DNA from: Streptomyces naganishii JCM 4654
GTDB lineage: Bacteria; Actinomycetota; Actinomycetes; Streptomycetales; Streptomycetaceae
Assembly: GCF_014650575.1 (NCBI RefSeq)
Contig: NZ_BMVF01000022.1
Span: forward strand, 1-64,000
Direction of reading: 5' to 3'
Length of the DNA stretch: 64,000 nucleotides
This document shows, piece by piece, positions 1 through 9,277 of the stretch. The position numbers and the translations under genes are program-made. Every line of letters starts with the position of its first letter. The stretch's first letter is position 1. The notes below the pieces were generated by a model that was not told the DNA's origin, did no database searches, and saw only the letters and a list, made by a program, of their open reading frames with translations.

Positions 1-765
1 TCGCCGAACTCGCCGTACTGGGACGGGACTCGGGTCAGAAGCACGGGTCCGGGCAGGGCCATCCCGTGCGCGTGGCCGACGCCACCGATGCGGCTCGGAG
101 TGCGGCGGCACGGTACGCCGACGTGGCGCTGATGCGCGCGGCCCGGTTCACGCAGGCGGGCACCTTGCGGGGCCAACTGCACGTGGGCGTGGCCGAGTCG
201 GGCCGTGACTCCGGTGTCCCGCGGGTGCTGGTCAGCCTGCTCGTAGGCCTGGGCGACGGCGAGCTCGCGGCCGGGCGGGGCCACGGCGGGGCGGGCCCGG
301 ACACCCACCGCACGGAGGGCGTTGTACCGGGCGGCCCGGTCGACCGCGCCGAACTGGTCGCCACCTGGCGCCAGGACGGGCCGCCGACGGCTCTACCTAG
401 TGCCCACCGAGTCGCGCCGCGACCTGGAGCGCCTGGTCGACGCCACCGTGGCCCTGCCCCGGCGCCGCGTTCCGTTCCGCACCTCCTGCAGTCGGCGGCA
501 CCCTGCGCGAGCACGCGGGGCTCGCCCGCCCCGCGGGACGGTACGCCGTCACCGGGGGGAGCGGCCTCGTGACCGGCCCGCAGGGCCATCCGGCCGCCGT
601 CCGGACGGGGGATTGGGGCCCGGAGCGCCATCCCCGGGCGGACGCCGCCCGACTCCGCCGCGCGGACGGCGCCGACAGGGGCGCACCGCGCACGCAGTAC
701 CGGGGCACCCCAGTGCGCTCGCGCCCCGGTTTGGCCGCCCGGCCGCGCATGGAAGGGTTGATCAC
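1..765. other. Left-edge stretch with no resolvable intact gene
   Basis: No complete gene can be assigned here. On the plus strand a GC3-rich reading frame runs from about 66 to 420 and then coding-like composition jumps to another frame near 415 and again near 495, a pattern expected of a frameshifted remnant. I do not recognise the translation. On the minus strand an ATG at 62 opens a frame starting MALPGPVLLTRVPSQYGEFG that runs off the left edge; it has no visible ribosome binding site. Either could be real. The last 15 bases (GGAAGGG at 751-757) serve the next gene. Confidence 0.3.
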
Positions 766-1545
766 ATGACGGACGCATCCGATCAGTGGAAGCAGTGGCA
801 CGAGCGCCGCACCGAAACGGTGCCGGCGCCCTGCGGCCCGCTCGCGCTGACCGGCACGCACTGGCTCGCGGACTATCCGGACGGTCGAATTCCGGACATC
901 CCCGGGTCCTGGGCGGCCGACGGCGGCGCGGTCGTGCTCACCGCCGCCGCCACGGACGGGCCGACCGTCGACGGCCGGCCCGTCGCCGGCCGGGTGCGGC
1001 TGGAGCCGGACACCGGTCCGGTGGCCTCCCCCCGGGTGGCGCTGGGCGAACGCCGGCTGGTCGTGCTGGTCCGCGAAGGGGCGTGGGGCGTGCGCGACTA
1101 CGACCCCGGCGCCCCCGCGCGCCGTACGTTCCGCGGCGTCGCCGCCACCGCGTACGACCCGGACCGGGCGGTGCCGGGGCGCTTCGCGCCGTACCGGGAG
1201 AGCCGTACCGTGCGTGTGCCGAACGCGGCCGGGCGCGGCCGGGGCCCGGCCCTCGACGGGGAGCCGGCCTGCGAACTCGGCGGGGAGCGGCGGACGCTGA
1301 GGGAGGCCCGGCGGCCGGACGGCTCGCTGTGGGCGGTGTCCGCCGACGCCACCAGCGAGGACGGCGGTTTCCGGTTCCGTTTCCGGTACGCCGGGGCTCC
1401 CGACGTCGAGGGGCTGACCGCGGTGGACCTCAACCGCGCGCAACTGCCGCCGTGCGCGTTCGCCGGCCACTTCGCCCGCCCCTTCCCGCCGCCCGGGAAC
1501 ACCCTAGGCCTGGCGATACCGGCCGGGGAGCGCACCCTGCTCTGA
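766..1545 (+). CDS. DUF1684 domain protein
   Basis: Predicted 259-aa soluble protein. It reads MTDASDQWKQWHERR at the start and shows the features I associate with the DUF1684 family: the N-terminal W-x2-R region, a central segment with GVRDYDPGAPARRTF, and a C-terminal stretch with DLNRAQLPPCAF. Family function is unknown. The ATG at 766 is preceded by GGAAGGG at 751-757, an 8-base spacing, which decides the start over upstream in-frame codons. No signal peptide or membrane segment is seen. It stands alone, about 240 bp ahead of the secreted protease gene, so no operon context helps. Confidence 0.8.
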   Translation: MTDASDQWKQWHERRTETVPAPCGPLALTGTHWLADYPDGRIPDIPGSWAADGGAVVLTAAATDGPTVDGRPVAGRVRLEPDTGPVASPRVALGERRLVVLVREGAWGVRDYDPGAPARRTFRGVAATAYDPDRAVPGRFAPYRESRTVRVPNAAGRGRGPALDGEPACELGGERRTLREARRPDGSLWAVSADATSEDGGFRFRFRYAGAPDVEGLTAVDLNRAQLPPCAFAGHFARPFPPPGNTLGLAIPAGERTLL

Positions 1546-1787
1546 GGCGACTTCCCGGCTACTGACGGAGCGTCAAAGCACCTTTATCGCACACAGACCA
1601 CTCGGATCGCACAGACCCGCACGGCCGAAAGGCACCCTTGCGCCGACCGGCCGTTCGGCCGAATACTCCCCCTCAGCGCTTGTCAGGGGCACGGCTTGTC
1701 CGGAATCCGGACGCGCGCCCCCCTGGCTGCGCCTCACGGGCCCCGACCCCACGCGGGCCCCCGACTTCCTTTGTGGAGGACCGAAAA

Positions 1788-2693
1788 GTGAGGATCAAGC
1801 GCACCACCCCCCGCAGCGGCATCACCAGACGGACCCGGCTGATCGCCGTGGCCACCGGCCTGGTTGCCGCCGCCTCGTTCGCGATCCCCAGCGCGAACGC
1901 GTCCGACACCGGAACCTTCAGCGCCGCCCAGCTCACCAAGGCGAGCGACTCGGTGCTCAAGGCCGACATCCCGGGCACCGCCTGGGCGGTGGACAGCAAG
2001 ACCAACCGGGTCGTCGTCACCGTCGACAGCCGGGTCTCCCAGGCGGAGATCGCCCGGATCAAGCGGCAGGCGGGGACCAACTCCGGTGCCCTGACCATCA
2101 AGCACACACCGGGCAGGTTCAACAAGCTGATCTCCGGCGGCGACGCCATCTATGCGAGTAGCTGGCGCTGCTCGCTGGGCTTCAACGTCCAGGACTCCAG
2201 CGGCAACTACTACTTCCTGACCGCCGGTCACTGCACCGACGGCGCCGGCACCTGGTGGTCGAACTCCTCGCACTCGACCACGCTCGGCACCACCGCCGGC
2301 TCCTCCTTCCCCGGCAACGACTACGGCATCGTGCGCTACACCAACAGCTCGGTGACCAAGTCGGGCGCCGTGGGCAGCGTGGACATCAAGAGCGCGGCCA
2401 CCCCGTCGGTCGGCACCACCGTCTACCGCCGGGGCTCCACCACCGGCATCCACAGCGGCCGCGTCACCGCGCTCAACGCCACGGTCAACTACGGCGGCGG
2501 CGACGTCGTCTACGGCCTCATCCAGACCACGGTCTGCGCCGAGCCCGGCGACTCCGGCGGCCCGCTGTACTCCAACAGCGGCATCGCCTACGGCCTGACC
2601 TCCGGCGGCAGCGGCGACTGCACCTCCGGCGGCACGACCTTCTTCCAGCCGGTCACCGAGGCACTGAGCGCCTACGGGGTCCACGTCTACTGA
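1788..2693 (+). CDS. sprB: Streptogrisin B-like secreted serine protease precursor
   Basis: Secreted chymotrypsin-fold endopeptidase (family S1E), 301 aa. A signal peptide (about residues 1-38, basic start, hydrophobic core, ANA-S) is followed by a short alpha-lytic-type propeptide and the mature enzyme starting at about I115 (ISGGDAIY). The catalytic triad is His148 (LTAGHC), Asp178 (NDYG) and Ser256 (GDSGGP). The mature part (187 aa) is close to remembered S. griseus SGPB, including RYTNSS and VNYGGGDVVYG, so specificity for large hydrophobic P1 residues is likely. GTG at 1788 has GGAGGA at 1775-1780. Upstream in-frame codons lack this signal. A strong hairpin terminator follows, so it is probably monocistronic. 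Confidence 0.95.
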   Translation: MRIKRTTPRSGITRRTRLIAVATGLVAAASFAIPSANASDTGTFSAAQLTKASDSVLKADIPGTAWAVDSKTNRVVVTVDSRVSQAEIARIKRQAGTNSGALTIKHTPGRFNKLISGGDAIYASSWRCSLGFNVQDSSGNYYFLTAGHCTDGAGTWWSNSSHSTTLGTTAGSSFPGNDYGIVRYTNSSVTKSGAVGSVDIKSAATPSVGTTVYRRGSTTGIHSGRVTALNATVNYGGGDVVYGLIQTTVCAEPGDSGGPLYSNSGIAYGLTSGGSGDCTSGGTTFFQPVTEALSAYGVHVY

Positions 2694-2752
2694 CGTCCCG
2701 GAGGGAACCCGGCCGCCGCGCGCACGGCCGGGAAGCCGGAGCCGGCATCGGT

Positions 2753-2785
2753 GCCCCCGCACGCGACCCAGCGTGCGGGGGCTTT
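2753..2785 (+). terminator. Rho-independent-type terminator after sprB
   Basis: A perfect 12-bp stem, GCCCCCGCACGC (2753-2764) with GCGTGCGGGGGC (2771-2782), a 6-base loop and a short T run. It lies 59 bases after the sprB stop codon. Confidence 0.9.
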
Positions 2786-3057
2786 CCCTCGCCCGGCCGG
2801 GGGCCGGTTTCAGGACAGGACCAGACCTCACGGACTGTTGACCGGTCGCTCGCACGGGGTGTTTGCAGTGCGAACGCGGCCTTGGTGACCTCGTACGCTC
2901 AAGGCATAGGGGGCGTACGCCGGTTGACGTACGGGCGTCCAGAACTCGACCTTGTGTGCTCCTGGCGGGCATCGGAATAGTAGGCGCCGTTCAACCGCCT
3001 TCCGGCCCGTGAGGTCCCCACAACCTCCCGGACCGGTCCCCCACAGGAGGAAGCAAG
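2786..3057 (+). promoter_or_regulatory. Upstream region of the second streptogrisin gene with AdpA-like site
   Basis: This non-coding stretch lies between the sprB terminator and the next protease gene. TGGCGGGCAT at 2963-2972 matches the published AdpA consensus TGGCSNGWWY at 9 of 10 positions; streptogrisin genes in S. griseus are known AdpA targets. A consensus Shine-Dalgarno AGGAGG sits at 3045-3050, seven bases before the TTG start. The promoter elements themselves are not clear. A ten-base degenerate site is weak evidence on its own. Confidence 0.4.
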
Positions 3058-4137
3058 TTGAAGCACCGACGCATACCCCGGCGCCGTGTGGCCGTGGCGG
3101 GCGCGGGAATCGCCGCCCTCGTCGCCGCCGGTCTCACCTTCCAGAGTGCGAACGCCAGTGAGCCCGCCAAGGCCCCCACGGCCCGCGTCCTGTCCGCCCC
3201 CGCGGCCGGAAAGCTCGCCTCGGCCCTGCTGAAGGACCTCGGCGCCGACGCGGCGGGCACGTACTATGACGCGCGGGCCAGGAGCCTGGTGGTCGACGTG
3301 CTCGACCAGAGCGCGGCCAAGGCGGTGGAGCGGGCCGGGGCCAGGGCGAGAGTCGTGGCGAACTCCCTCGCCGAACTCGAGGGCGCCCGTACCACGTTGA
3401 AGAAGGACGCGGCCATCCCCGGCACCTCGTGGGCGACCGACCCCGTCACCAACAAGGTCGTCGTCACAGCGGACAGGACGGTCTCCAAGGGGCAGTGGGC
3501 CAAGCTGTCCGAGGTCGTCGGCCGGCTCGGCGCCAAGGCCGAACTCAAGCGTTCCAAGGGGCAGTTCAAGCCCTTCGTCGCAGGCGGCGACGCCATCACC
3601 GGCTCCGGCGGGCGCTGCTCGCTCGGGTTCAACGTGGTCAAGGACGGGCAGCCGTACTTCCTCACGGCCGGGCACTGCACCCAGGCCATCTCCACCTGGT
3701 CCGACCCCAGCGGCCAGGTGATCGGCGCCAACGAGCGGTCCAGCTTCCCGGGCACCGACTTCGGCCTGGTCAAGTACACCGCGGACGTCGACCACCCGAG
3801 CGCGGTCGACCTCTACGACGGCTCCTCCCAGCAGATCACCAAGGCGGGCGAGGCGACCGTCGGCGAGCACGTCACCCGCAGCGGCTCGACCACCCATGTG
3901 CACAGCGGCACGGTCACCGGCCTCGACGCCACCGTGAACTACTCCGAGGGCACGGTCAGCGGGCTCATCCAGACCGACGTGTGCGCCGAGCCGGGCGACA
4001 GCGGCGGCTCGCTGTTCGACGGCGACACCGCGATCGGCCTGACCTCCGGCGGAAGCGGCGACTGCACCTCCGGCGGCGAGACCTTCTTCCAGCCAGTCAC
4101 CGCGGCGCTCTCGGCGACCGGGAGCCGGATCGGCTGA
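3058..4137 (+). CDS. sprD: Streptogrisin D-like secreted serine protease precursor
   Basis: Secreted S1E serine protease, 359 aa. A signal peptide (about 1-34) precedes an alpha-lytic protease prodomain of about 140 residues, longer than in the neighbouring SGPB-like enzyme, and a mature domain starting near V174 (VAGGDAI). Catalytic residues are His206 (LTAGHC), Asp234 (GTDFG) and Ser315 (GDSGGS). The mature sequence (LVKYTADVDHPS, VDLYDG) resembles remembered streptogrisin D more than A or B. The start is an unusual TTG, fixed by a perfect AGGAGG seven bases upstream and by the basic signal-peptide N terminus MKHRRIPRRR. It lies tandem to sprB but behind a terminator, so it has its own promoter. 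Confidence 0.93.
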   Translation: MKHRRIPRRRVAVAGAGIAALVAAGLTFQSANASEPAKAPTARVLSAPAAGKLASALLKDLGADAAGTYYDARARSLVVDVLDQSAAKAVERAGARARVVANSLAELEGARTTLKKDAAIPGTSWATDPVTNKVVVTADRTVSKGQWAKLSEVVGRLGAKAELKRSKGQFKPFVAGGDAITGSGGRCSLGFNVVKDGQPYFLTAGHCTQAISTWSDPSGQVIGANERSSFPGTDFGLVKYTADVDHPSAVDLYDGSSQQITKAGEATVGEHVTRSGSTTHVHSGTVTGLDATVNYSEGTVSGLIQTDVCAEPGDSGGSLFDGDTAIGLTSGGSGDCTSGGETFFQPVTAALSATGSRIG

Positions 4138-4202
4138 ACCCGCCCGCCACTGAACGTTCCCGAGAACACAGGCACCCCCCACGGGATCCTCCGGGATCCG
4201 TG

Positions 4203-4246
4203 AAGGCCCCGCCCTCGCGCGTGAGCGCACGAGAGGGCGGGGCCTT
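4203..4246 (+). terminator. Terminator after sprD
   Basis: A 14-bp perfect stem, AAGGCCCCGCCCTC (4203-4216) with GAGGGCGGGGCCTT (4233-4246). It lies 65 bases after the sprD stop. Its right arm runs directly into the 15-bp tandem repeat. Confidence 0.85.
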
Positions 4247-4315
4247 CGCGCGCCGGGCCTTCGCGCGCCGGGCCTTCGCGCGCCGGGCCTTCGCGCGCCG
4301 GGCCTTCGCGCGCCG
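4241..4315. repeat. Five tandem copies of a 15-bp unit
   Basis: The unit GGCCTTCGCGCGCCG is repeated five times without mismatch (4241, 4256, 4271, 4286, 4301). The first copy starts inside the right arm of the sprD terminator, so the array looks like an expansion of terminator sequence. It ends two bases before the stop codon of the convergent membrane protein gene. Confidence 0.97.
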
Positions 4316-4316
4316 G

Positions 4317-5450
4317 TCAGCCGGCGCGGTCCGGGTCGGTGAAGGTGTCGTTCCTGGGCCGGCCGCCGGCGGCGCGAGGGGCGGGCTCGTCGGGCCGGCC
4401 GCCGGCGCCGTCCCCGGTGGGCTCCGGCTCGTACGGCCGCTCCTGTCCGAGTTCCCCCTGCCCCCCTTCGCGTTCCCGCCGCTGCCGTTTCTGCCGCAGG
4501 GCCGCCGCCAGCAGGGTCAGGACCACCCCGGCGGCCGCCCAGGCCGCCAGCACCAGCAGGGAGGACGTCAGGGCGTTGCTCCGGAAGTACGCGATCGAGC
4601 GGGCCGCCCAGGTGCCCGCGCCCGGTGGCAGCGCCGGGCCGATCGCCCGCCAGAACGGCGGCAGCATCGGCAGCGGGAAGGCGCCGCCCGCGCTCGGGTT
4701 GCCCGCGATCACCACCAGCAGGATCGCCAGGCCGATGCCGACGATGCCGAAGATCCCCTGGAGGGCCAGGGTGGCGGCGCCCACCGCGAAGGTGACCAGC
4801 GCCCCGAGCCCCCACAGCTGGAGCACCCCGCCCGGCAGCGCGCCGAGGACCGGCCCCACGATGACCGCGCCGCCCAGCCCGCCGACGGCCGCGACCAGCG
4901 CCATCGCACCCAGCCGGATCGCCGCGCGGCGCGGGTTGGCGGGCCGTGCCCCGGCGCTGACGGCGAGGATCGAGGCGCACAGGTACCCGCCGACGCTCCA
5001 GCCCACGACCAGGTAGAAGGACGACAGCCCGTCGAAGTCGCCGGGGGAGGCCGGGGCCACGTCGACCGTGCGCACCGTCCGCCGCTCGGTGCGCTCCACG
5101 GCGGTGAGCAGGTTCTCCAGGGCGGTGGCGAGGACGGTGCCGCCGCCGGAGGCGACCAGCAGGGTGTCGGTGGTGCCGGCCGGGTCCACCAGCAGGGCGC
5201 CGTCGACGTCCCGGTGCAGGATCTGTCGGCGGGCCGCCGCCTCCCCGGCCACCTCGCGCGGGTCCAGGGGCGAGCCGGGCAGCCGCTCCAGCCGGGCCAC
5301 GGTCCGCGCGGCCGCCTGCGGCGCGACCACGCCGAAGGGCACGTCCCTGGGGCGCGGCTTGTGCAGCGCGCCCACGTAGGAGGCGATGAACAGCAGCTGG
5401 AGCACGACCACGCCGATCACGAGCAGCGTGGCCCGCGGGGTGACGGTCAC
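4317..5450 (-). CDS. ABC-2-type / YhgE-like multi-spanning membrane protein
   Basis: Membrane protein of 377 aa. One N-terminal transmembrane segment (about residues 9-28) is followed by an extracytoplasmic domain of about 120 residues, then five to six hydrophobic segments between about 140 and 330, and a charged cytoplasmic tail rich in R, E, G and P. This layout matches ABC-2-type permease or YhgE/Pip-like exporters. No ATPase gene is next to it, so substrate and partner are unknown. The start is GTG at 5450 with GAGGAGG just upstream. It is divergent from dnaE2 and shares its intergenic region; the LexA-like box lies about 100 bases before this start. Confidence 0.7.
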   Translation of the reverse strand: MTVTPRATLLVIGVVVLQLLFIASYVGALHKPRPRDVPFGVVAPQAAARTVARLERLPGSPLDPREVAGEAAARRQILHRDVDGALLVDPAGTTDTLLVASGGGTVLATALENLLTAVERTERRTVRTVDVAPASPGDFDGLSSFYLVVGWSVGGYLCASILAVSAGARPANPRRAAIRLGAMALVAAVGGLGGAVIVGPVLGALPGGVLQLWGLGALVTFAVGAATLALQGIFGIVGIGLAILLVVIAGNPSAGGAFPLPMLPPFWRAIGPALPPGAGTWAARSIAYFRSNALTSSLLVLAAWAAAGVVLTLLAAALRQKRQRREREGGQGELGQERPYEPEPTGDGAGGRPDEPAPRAAGGRPRNDTFTDPDRAG

Positions 5451-5550
5451 TCACCTCCTCGCGGAAGGGGCTGAGGCGTCGGTGGGCGTGGGGGTGTGTC
5501 ATGCCCTTCACGCTGCGTGGCGGGCGGTGTTTGCGCAGGTGGGACACGCC

Positions 5551-5575
5551 CGAACGGATGTCGTACATACGTTCG
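5551..5575. promoter_or_regulatory. LexA/SOS-box-like palindrome in front of dnaE2
   Basis: A 25-bp near-palindrome with outer arms CGAACG and CGTTCG. Its right half, CGTACATACGTTCG (5562-5575), differs from the actinobacterial LexA core CGAAC-N4-GTTCG at one base. It lies 40 bases before the dnaE2 start codon, a usual position for repression by LexA. DnaE2 operons are SOS-regulated in other actinobacteria, which supports the reading. Confidence 0.75.
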
Positions 5576-5614
5576 GGGATGGGGGTATGGTGGGGAGGAG
5601 AGAGTAGGGAACTG

Positions 5615-8600
5615 ATGTTCGAGAGCCCGTCGCGGGCTCACGGCTGCGGGAGGTTGCGGGTGCCGGGCTTCACGCATCTGCACACCGTCTCCGGGTTCTC
5701 CCTGCGCTACGGCGCCTCGCACCCGGAGCGGCTGGCCGAGCGCGCCGCCGAGCGGGGCATGGACGCCCTCGCGCTCACCGACCGCGACACCCTCGCCGGC
5801 ACGGTCCGCTTCGCCAAGGCCTGCGCGGCGGCCGGGGTGCGCCCGCTGTTCGGCGCGGAACTGGCGGTGGCCGGCCCCGAGCCCGTACGGGACGGGGAGC
5901 CCGGGCGGCGGGGAGCGTCCGCGGGGCGGGCGGAGCGGCGCCGGGCGCCGGTGCGCGGCGGCGCCTTCATCGACGAGTCGACCCCGCGCGTCACCTTCCT
6001 CGCCCGGGACGGCGCCCGCGGCTGGGCCGACCTGTGCCGCCTGGTCAGCGCCGCCCACGCGGCCTCCGGGCCCTCGTCCGCGCCCGGACAGGGGGCGTCC
6101 CCGTCCGGCACCCCACTGCTCGGCCGGTCCGACAACCACGCCGACGGCCTGACCGTGCTGCTCGGCCCCGCCTCCGACGTCGGCCGCGCACTGGCCGCCG
6201 GCCGCCCCGACCGGGCCGCGCGGCTCCTCGCCCCCTGGCGCGAGGTCTACGGCGACGCGCTGCGCCTGGAGGCCGTCTGGCACGGCCGCGAGGGCACCGG
6301 GCCCGGCTCGCTGCGCCTGGCCGCCCGCACCGTGGGCTTCGCCGCCGAGCAGCGGGTGCGGCCGGTGCTCACCAACGCCGTCCGCTACGCCGACCCCGGC
6401 CAGGGCCCGGTCGCCGACATCCTGGACGCCGCCCGCCGGCTGGTCCCCGTCGACACCACCAAGGAACTGGACTCCGGCGAGGCGTGGCTGAAGGACCCGG
6501 CCGCCATGCTGCGCGCGGCCGAGCGGATCGTCGAGGCCGCGGGCTTCCGGCGCGAGGCCGCCCACCGGCTGCTGGAGCAGACCCGCGCCACGGCCGCCGA
6601 GTGCCTGGTCGACCCCGAGGACGACCTCGGCATGGGCACCGTCCACTTCCCCGAGCCGCACCTGGTCGGCGCCGCCCGCCGCACCGCCCAGCGCACGCTC
6701 GCCTCCCGGGCGGCGGCGGGCATGGTGCTGCGCGGCTACGCGGGCCGGCGCGACTACTGGGAGCGGATGCACCACGAGCTGGACATCATCGCCCACCACG
6801 GCTTCGCCTCCTACTTCCTCACCGTCGCCCAGGTCGTGGACGACGTGCGGAGGATGGGCATCCGGGTCGCGGCCCGCGGCTCCGGCGCGGGCTCCCTCGT
6901 CAACCACCTCCTCGGCATCGCCCACGCCGACCCGGTCGAGCACGGGCTGCTGATGGAGCGGTTCCTGTCCAAGCGGCGGACGGTCCTGCCCGACATCGAC
7001 GTCGACGTGGAGTCCGCGCGCCGCCTGGAGGTCTACCGCGCGATCATCGGCCGGTTCGGCACCGAGCGGGTCGCCACGGTCGCCATGCCGGAGACGTACC
7101 GGGTGCGGCACGCCATCCGGGACGTGGGCGCCGCGCTGTCCATGGACCCCGCCGAGATCGACCGGATCGCCAAGTCCTTCCCGCACATCCGCGCCCGCGA
7201 CGCCCGCGCGGCCCTCGACGAGCTGCCCGAACTCAGGGCGCTGGCGGGGGAGAAGGAGCGGTACGGCAGGCTCTGGGAGCTGGTCGAGGCGCTGGACGCC
7301 CTCCCGCGCGGGGTCGCCATGCACCCGTGCGGGGTGCTGCTCTCCGACGCCTCCCTGCTCTCCCGTACGCCGGTCATGCCCACCAGCGGCGAGGGCTTTC
7401 CCATGTCCCAGTTCGACAAGGACGACGTGGAGGACCTCGGGCTGCTCAAGCTGGACGTGCTGGGCGTGCGGATGCAGTCGGCGATGGCCCACGCGGTCGC
7501 GGAGGTGGAGCGGACCACGGGGGAGCGGATCGACCTGGACGCGGTGCCCGAGGGCGACCCGGCGACGTACGGGCTGATCCGCTCGGCCGAGACCCTCGGC
7601 TGCTTCCAGATCGAGTCGCCGGGCCAGCGGGACCTGGTGGGGCGGCTCCAGCCGGCCACCTTCCACGACCTGGTGGTCGACATCTCGCTGTTCCGGCCCG
7701 GGCCGGTCGCCGCCGACATGGTGCGGCCGTTCATCGAGGCCCGGCACGGGCGGGCGCCGGTGCGCTATCCGCACCCGGACCTGGAGGAGCCGCTGCGGGA
7801 GACGTACGGCGTCGTCGTCTTCCACGAGCAGATCATCCACATCGTGCACCTCATGACCGGCTGCGGGCGCGACGAGGCCGACCGGGTGCGGCGCGGGCTG
7901 TCCGACCCGGAGTCGCAGGGGCGGATCAAGGTGTGGTTCGCGCAGCACGCGGCGGCCAGGGGGTACGACGCGGAAACGATTCGCCGCACCTGGGAGATCG
8001 TCGAGGCCTTCGGTTCGTACGGCTTCTGCAAGGCGCACGCGGTGGCCTTCGCCGTGCCGACGTACCAGTCGGCCTGGCTGAAGGCCCATCACCCGGCCGC
8101 CTTCTACGCGGGGCTGCTCACGCACGACCCCGGGATGTACCCCAAGCGGCTGCTGCTGGCGGACGCGCGGCGGCGCGGGGTGCCGATCCTGCCGCTGGAC
8201 GTGAACAAGTCGGGAGTCGCCCACCGTATCGAACTGGTGTCTGAATCGAAGGAATGGGGGCTGCGGTTGGCGCTCTGCGACGTGCACGGGATCAGCGAGG
8301 CCGAGGCGGCGCGGATCGCGGACGGACAGCCCTACGCTTCGCTGCTGGACTTCTGGGAGCGGGCCCGGCCGAGCCGGCCCGTCGCCGGACGGCTCGCCCA
8401 GGTGGGCGCGCTGGACGCGTTCGGCGCCAACCGCCGCGACCTGCAACTGCACCTGACCGAGCTGCACCGCGGCGGCCGGGGCGCGGGCGGCGGCCAACTG
8501 CCCCTGGCCGGCGGCCGGAAGACCGCCGCGGCCGGGCTGCCCGACCTCACCGACGCCGAGCGGCTCAGCGCCGAACTGGGCGTGCTGTCCATGGACGCCT

Positions 8601-9277
8601 CACGCAACCTGATGGACGACCACCGGGAGTTCCTGGCCGAGCTGGGCGTGGTCTCCGCGCGCCGGCTGCGCGAGGCGCGGCACGGGGAGACCGTGCTGGT
8701 CGCGGGCGCCAAGGCGGCCACGCAGACCCCGCCGGTCCGGTCCGGCCGGCGGGTCATCTTCTCCACGCTCGACGACGGCACCGGCCTGGTCGACCTCGCC
8801 TTCTTCGACGACTCCCACGACGCCTGCGCGCACACCGTCTTCCACTCCTGGCTGCTGCTGGTGCGCGGAGTGGTGCAGCGGCGCGGCCCGCGCAGCCTCA
8901 GCGTGGTCGGCTCCGCCGTCTGGAACCTCGCCGAACTGGCCGAACTGCGCGCCGAGGGCGGCCTGGAGGAGGTCGCGGCCCGGCTGGCCCGGCCGGGCGG
9001 ACCGCCACGGGAGCCGGACGGAGAAGCGGGCAGCGAACCGGGTGCGCGCGCGGGCGGTGACGGCGAGGGCGCGCGGCGGGCCAGGCTCGCCGGTTCCGAC
9101 GGCCTGCCCGCCCCGGCCGGCTCGGCGGCGCGGGACCCGATGGAGGACGCCCGCGCCCGCAGCATCCGCATGCCCACCGGCTACGAGATGCACCCATGGG
9201 CGGATCTGCGGCCCGCGGGCGAAGGGCCCGCGAGCGGAAGGAAGTTGTGGCACCAGAGTCCGGGGAGTGCGGGATGA
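5615..9277 (+). CDS. dnaE2: Error-prone DNA polymerase III alpha subunit DnaE2
   Basis: C-family translesion polymerase of 1220 aa, used in SOS mutagenesis. An N-terminal PHP domain starts FTHLHTVSGFS (about residues 18-100). The polymerase core carries PDIDVDVESARR, with the two catalytic aspartates, and KLDVLGVR further on. Helix-hairpin and OB-fold segments (FSTLDDGTGLVDLAFF) lie near the C terminus, and the protein ends in a long low-complexity tail, so it is slightly longer than typical DnaE2. ATG at 5615 follows GGGAGGAG and AGGGA; an in-frame upstream extension is possible but would run into the operator. It overlaps the next gene by ATGA, giving a two-gene damage-tolerance operon behind a LexA-like box. 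Confidence 0.93.
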   Translation: MFESPSRAHGCGRLRVPGFTHLHTVSGFSLRYGASHPERLAERAAERGMDALALTDRDTLAGTVRFAKACAAAGVRPLFGAELAVAGPEPVRDGEPGRRGASAGRAERRRAPVRGGAFIDESTPRVTFLARDGARGWADLCRLVSAAHAASGPSSAPGQGASPSGTPLLGRSDNHADGLTVLLGPASDVGRALAAGRPDRAARLLAPWREVYGDALRLEAVWHGREGTGPGSLRLAARTVGFAAEQRVRPVLTNAVRYADPGQGPVADILDAARRLVPVDTTKELDSGEAWLKDPAAMLRAAERIVEAAGFRREAAHRLLEQTRATAAECLVDPEDDLGMGTVHFPEPHLVGAARRTAQRTLASRAAAGMVLRGYAGRRDYWERMHHELDIIAHHGFASYFLTVAQVVDDVRRMGIRVAARGSGAGSLVNHLLGIAHADPVEHGLLMERFLSKRRTVLPDIDVDVESARRLEVYRAIIGRFGTERVATVAMPETYRVRHAIRDVGAALSMDPAEIDRIAKSFPHIRARDARAALDELPELRALAGEKERYGRLWELVEALDALPRGVAMHPCGVLLSDASLLSRTPVMPTSGEGFPMSQFDKDDVEDLGLLKLDVLGVRMQSAMAHAVAEVERTTGERIDLDAVPEGDPATYGLIRSAETLGCFQIESPGQRDLVGRLQPATFHDLVVDISLFRPGPVAADMVRPFIEARHGRAPVRYPHPDLEEPLRETYGVVVFHEQIIHIVHLMTGCGRDEADRVRRGLSDPESQGRIKVWFAQHAAARGYDAETIRRTWEIVEAFGSYGFCKAHAVAFAVPTYQSAWLKAHHPAAFYAGLLTHDPGMYPKRLLLADARRRGVPILPLDVNKSGVAHRIELVSESKEWGLRLALCDVHGISEAEAARIADGQPYASLLDFWERARPSRPVAGRLAQVGALDAFGANRRDLQLHLTELHRGGRGAGGGQLPLAGGRKTAAAGLPDLTDAERLSAELGVLSMDASRNLMDDHREFLAELGVVSARRLREARHGETVLVAGAKAATQTPPVRSGRRVIFSTLDDGTGLVDLAFFDDSHDACAHTVFHSWLLLVRGVVQRRGPRSLSVVGSAVWNLAELAELRAEGGLEEVAARLARPGGPPREPDGEAGSEPGARAGGDGEGARRARLAGSDGLPAPAGSAARDPMEDARARSIRMPTGYEMHPWADLRPAGEGPASGRKLWHQSPGSAG

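Noticed and set aside
5447..8497. Very long minus-strand open frame opposite dnaE2
   Set aside because: It is antisense to a clear DnaE2 polymerase, has low-complexity His/Arg/Gly-rich translation and no domain; such frames arise from high GC.
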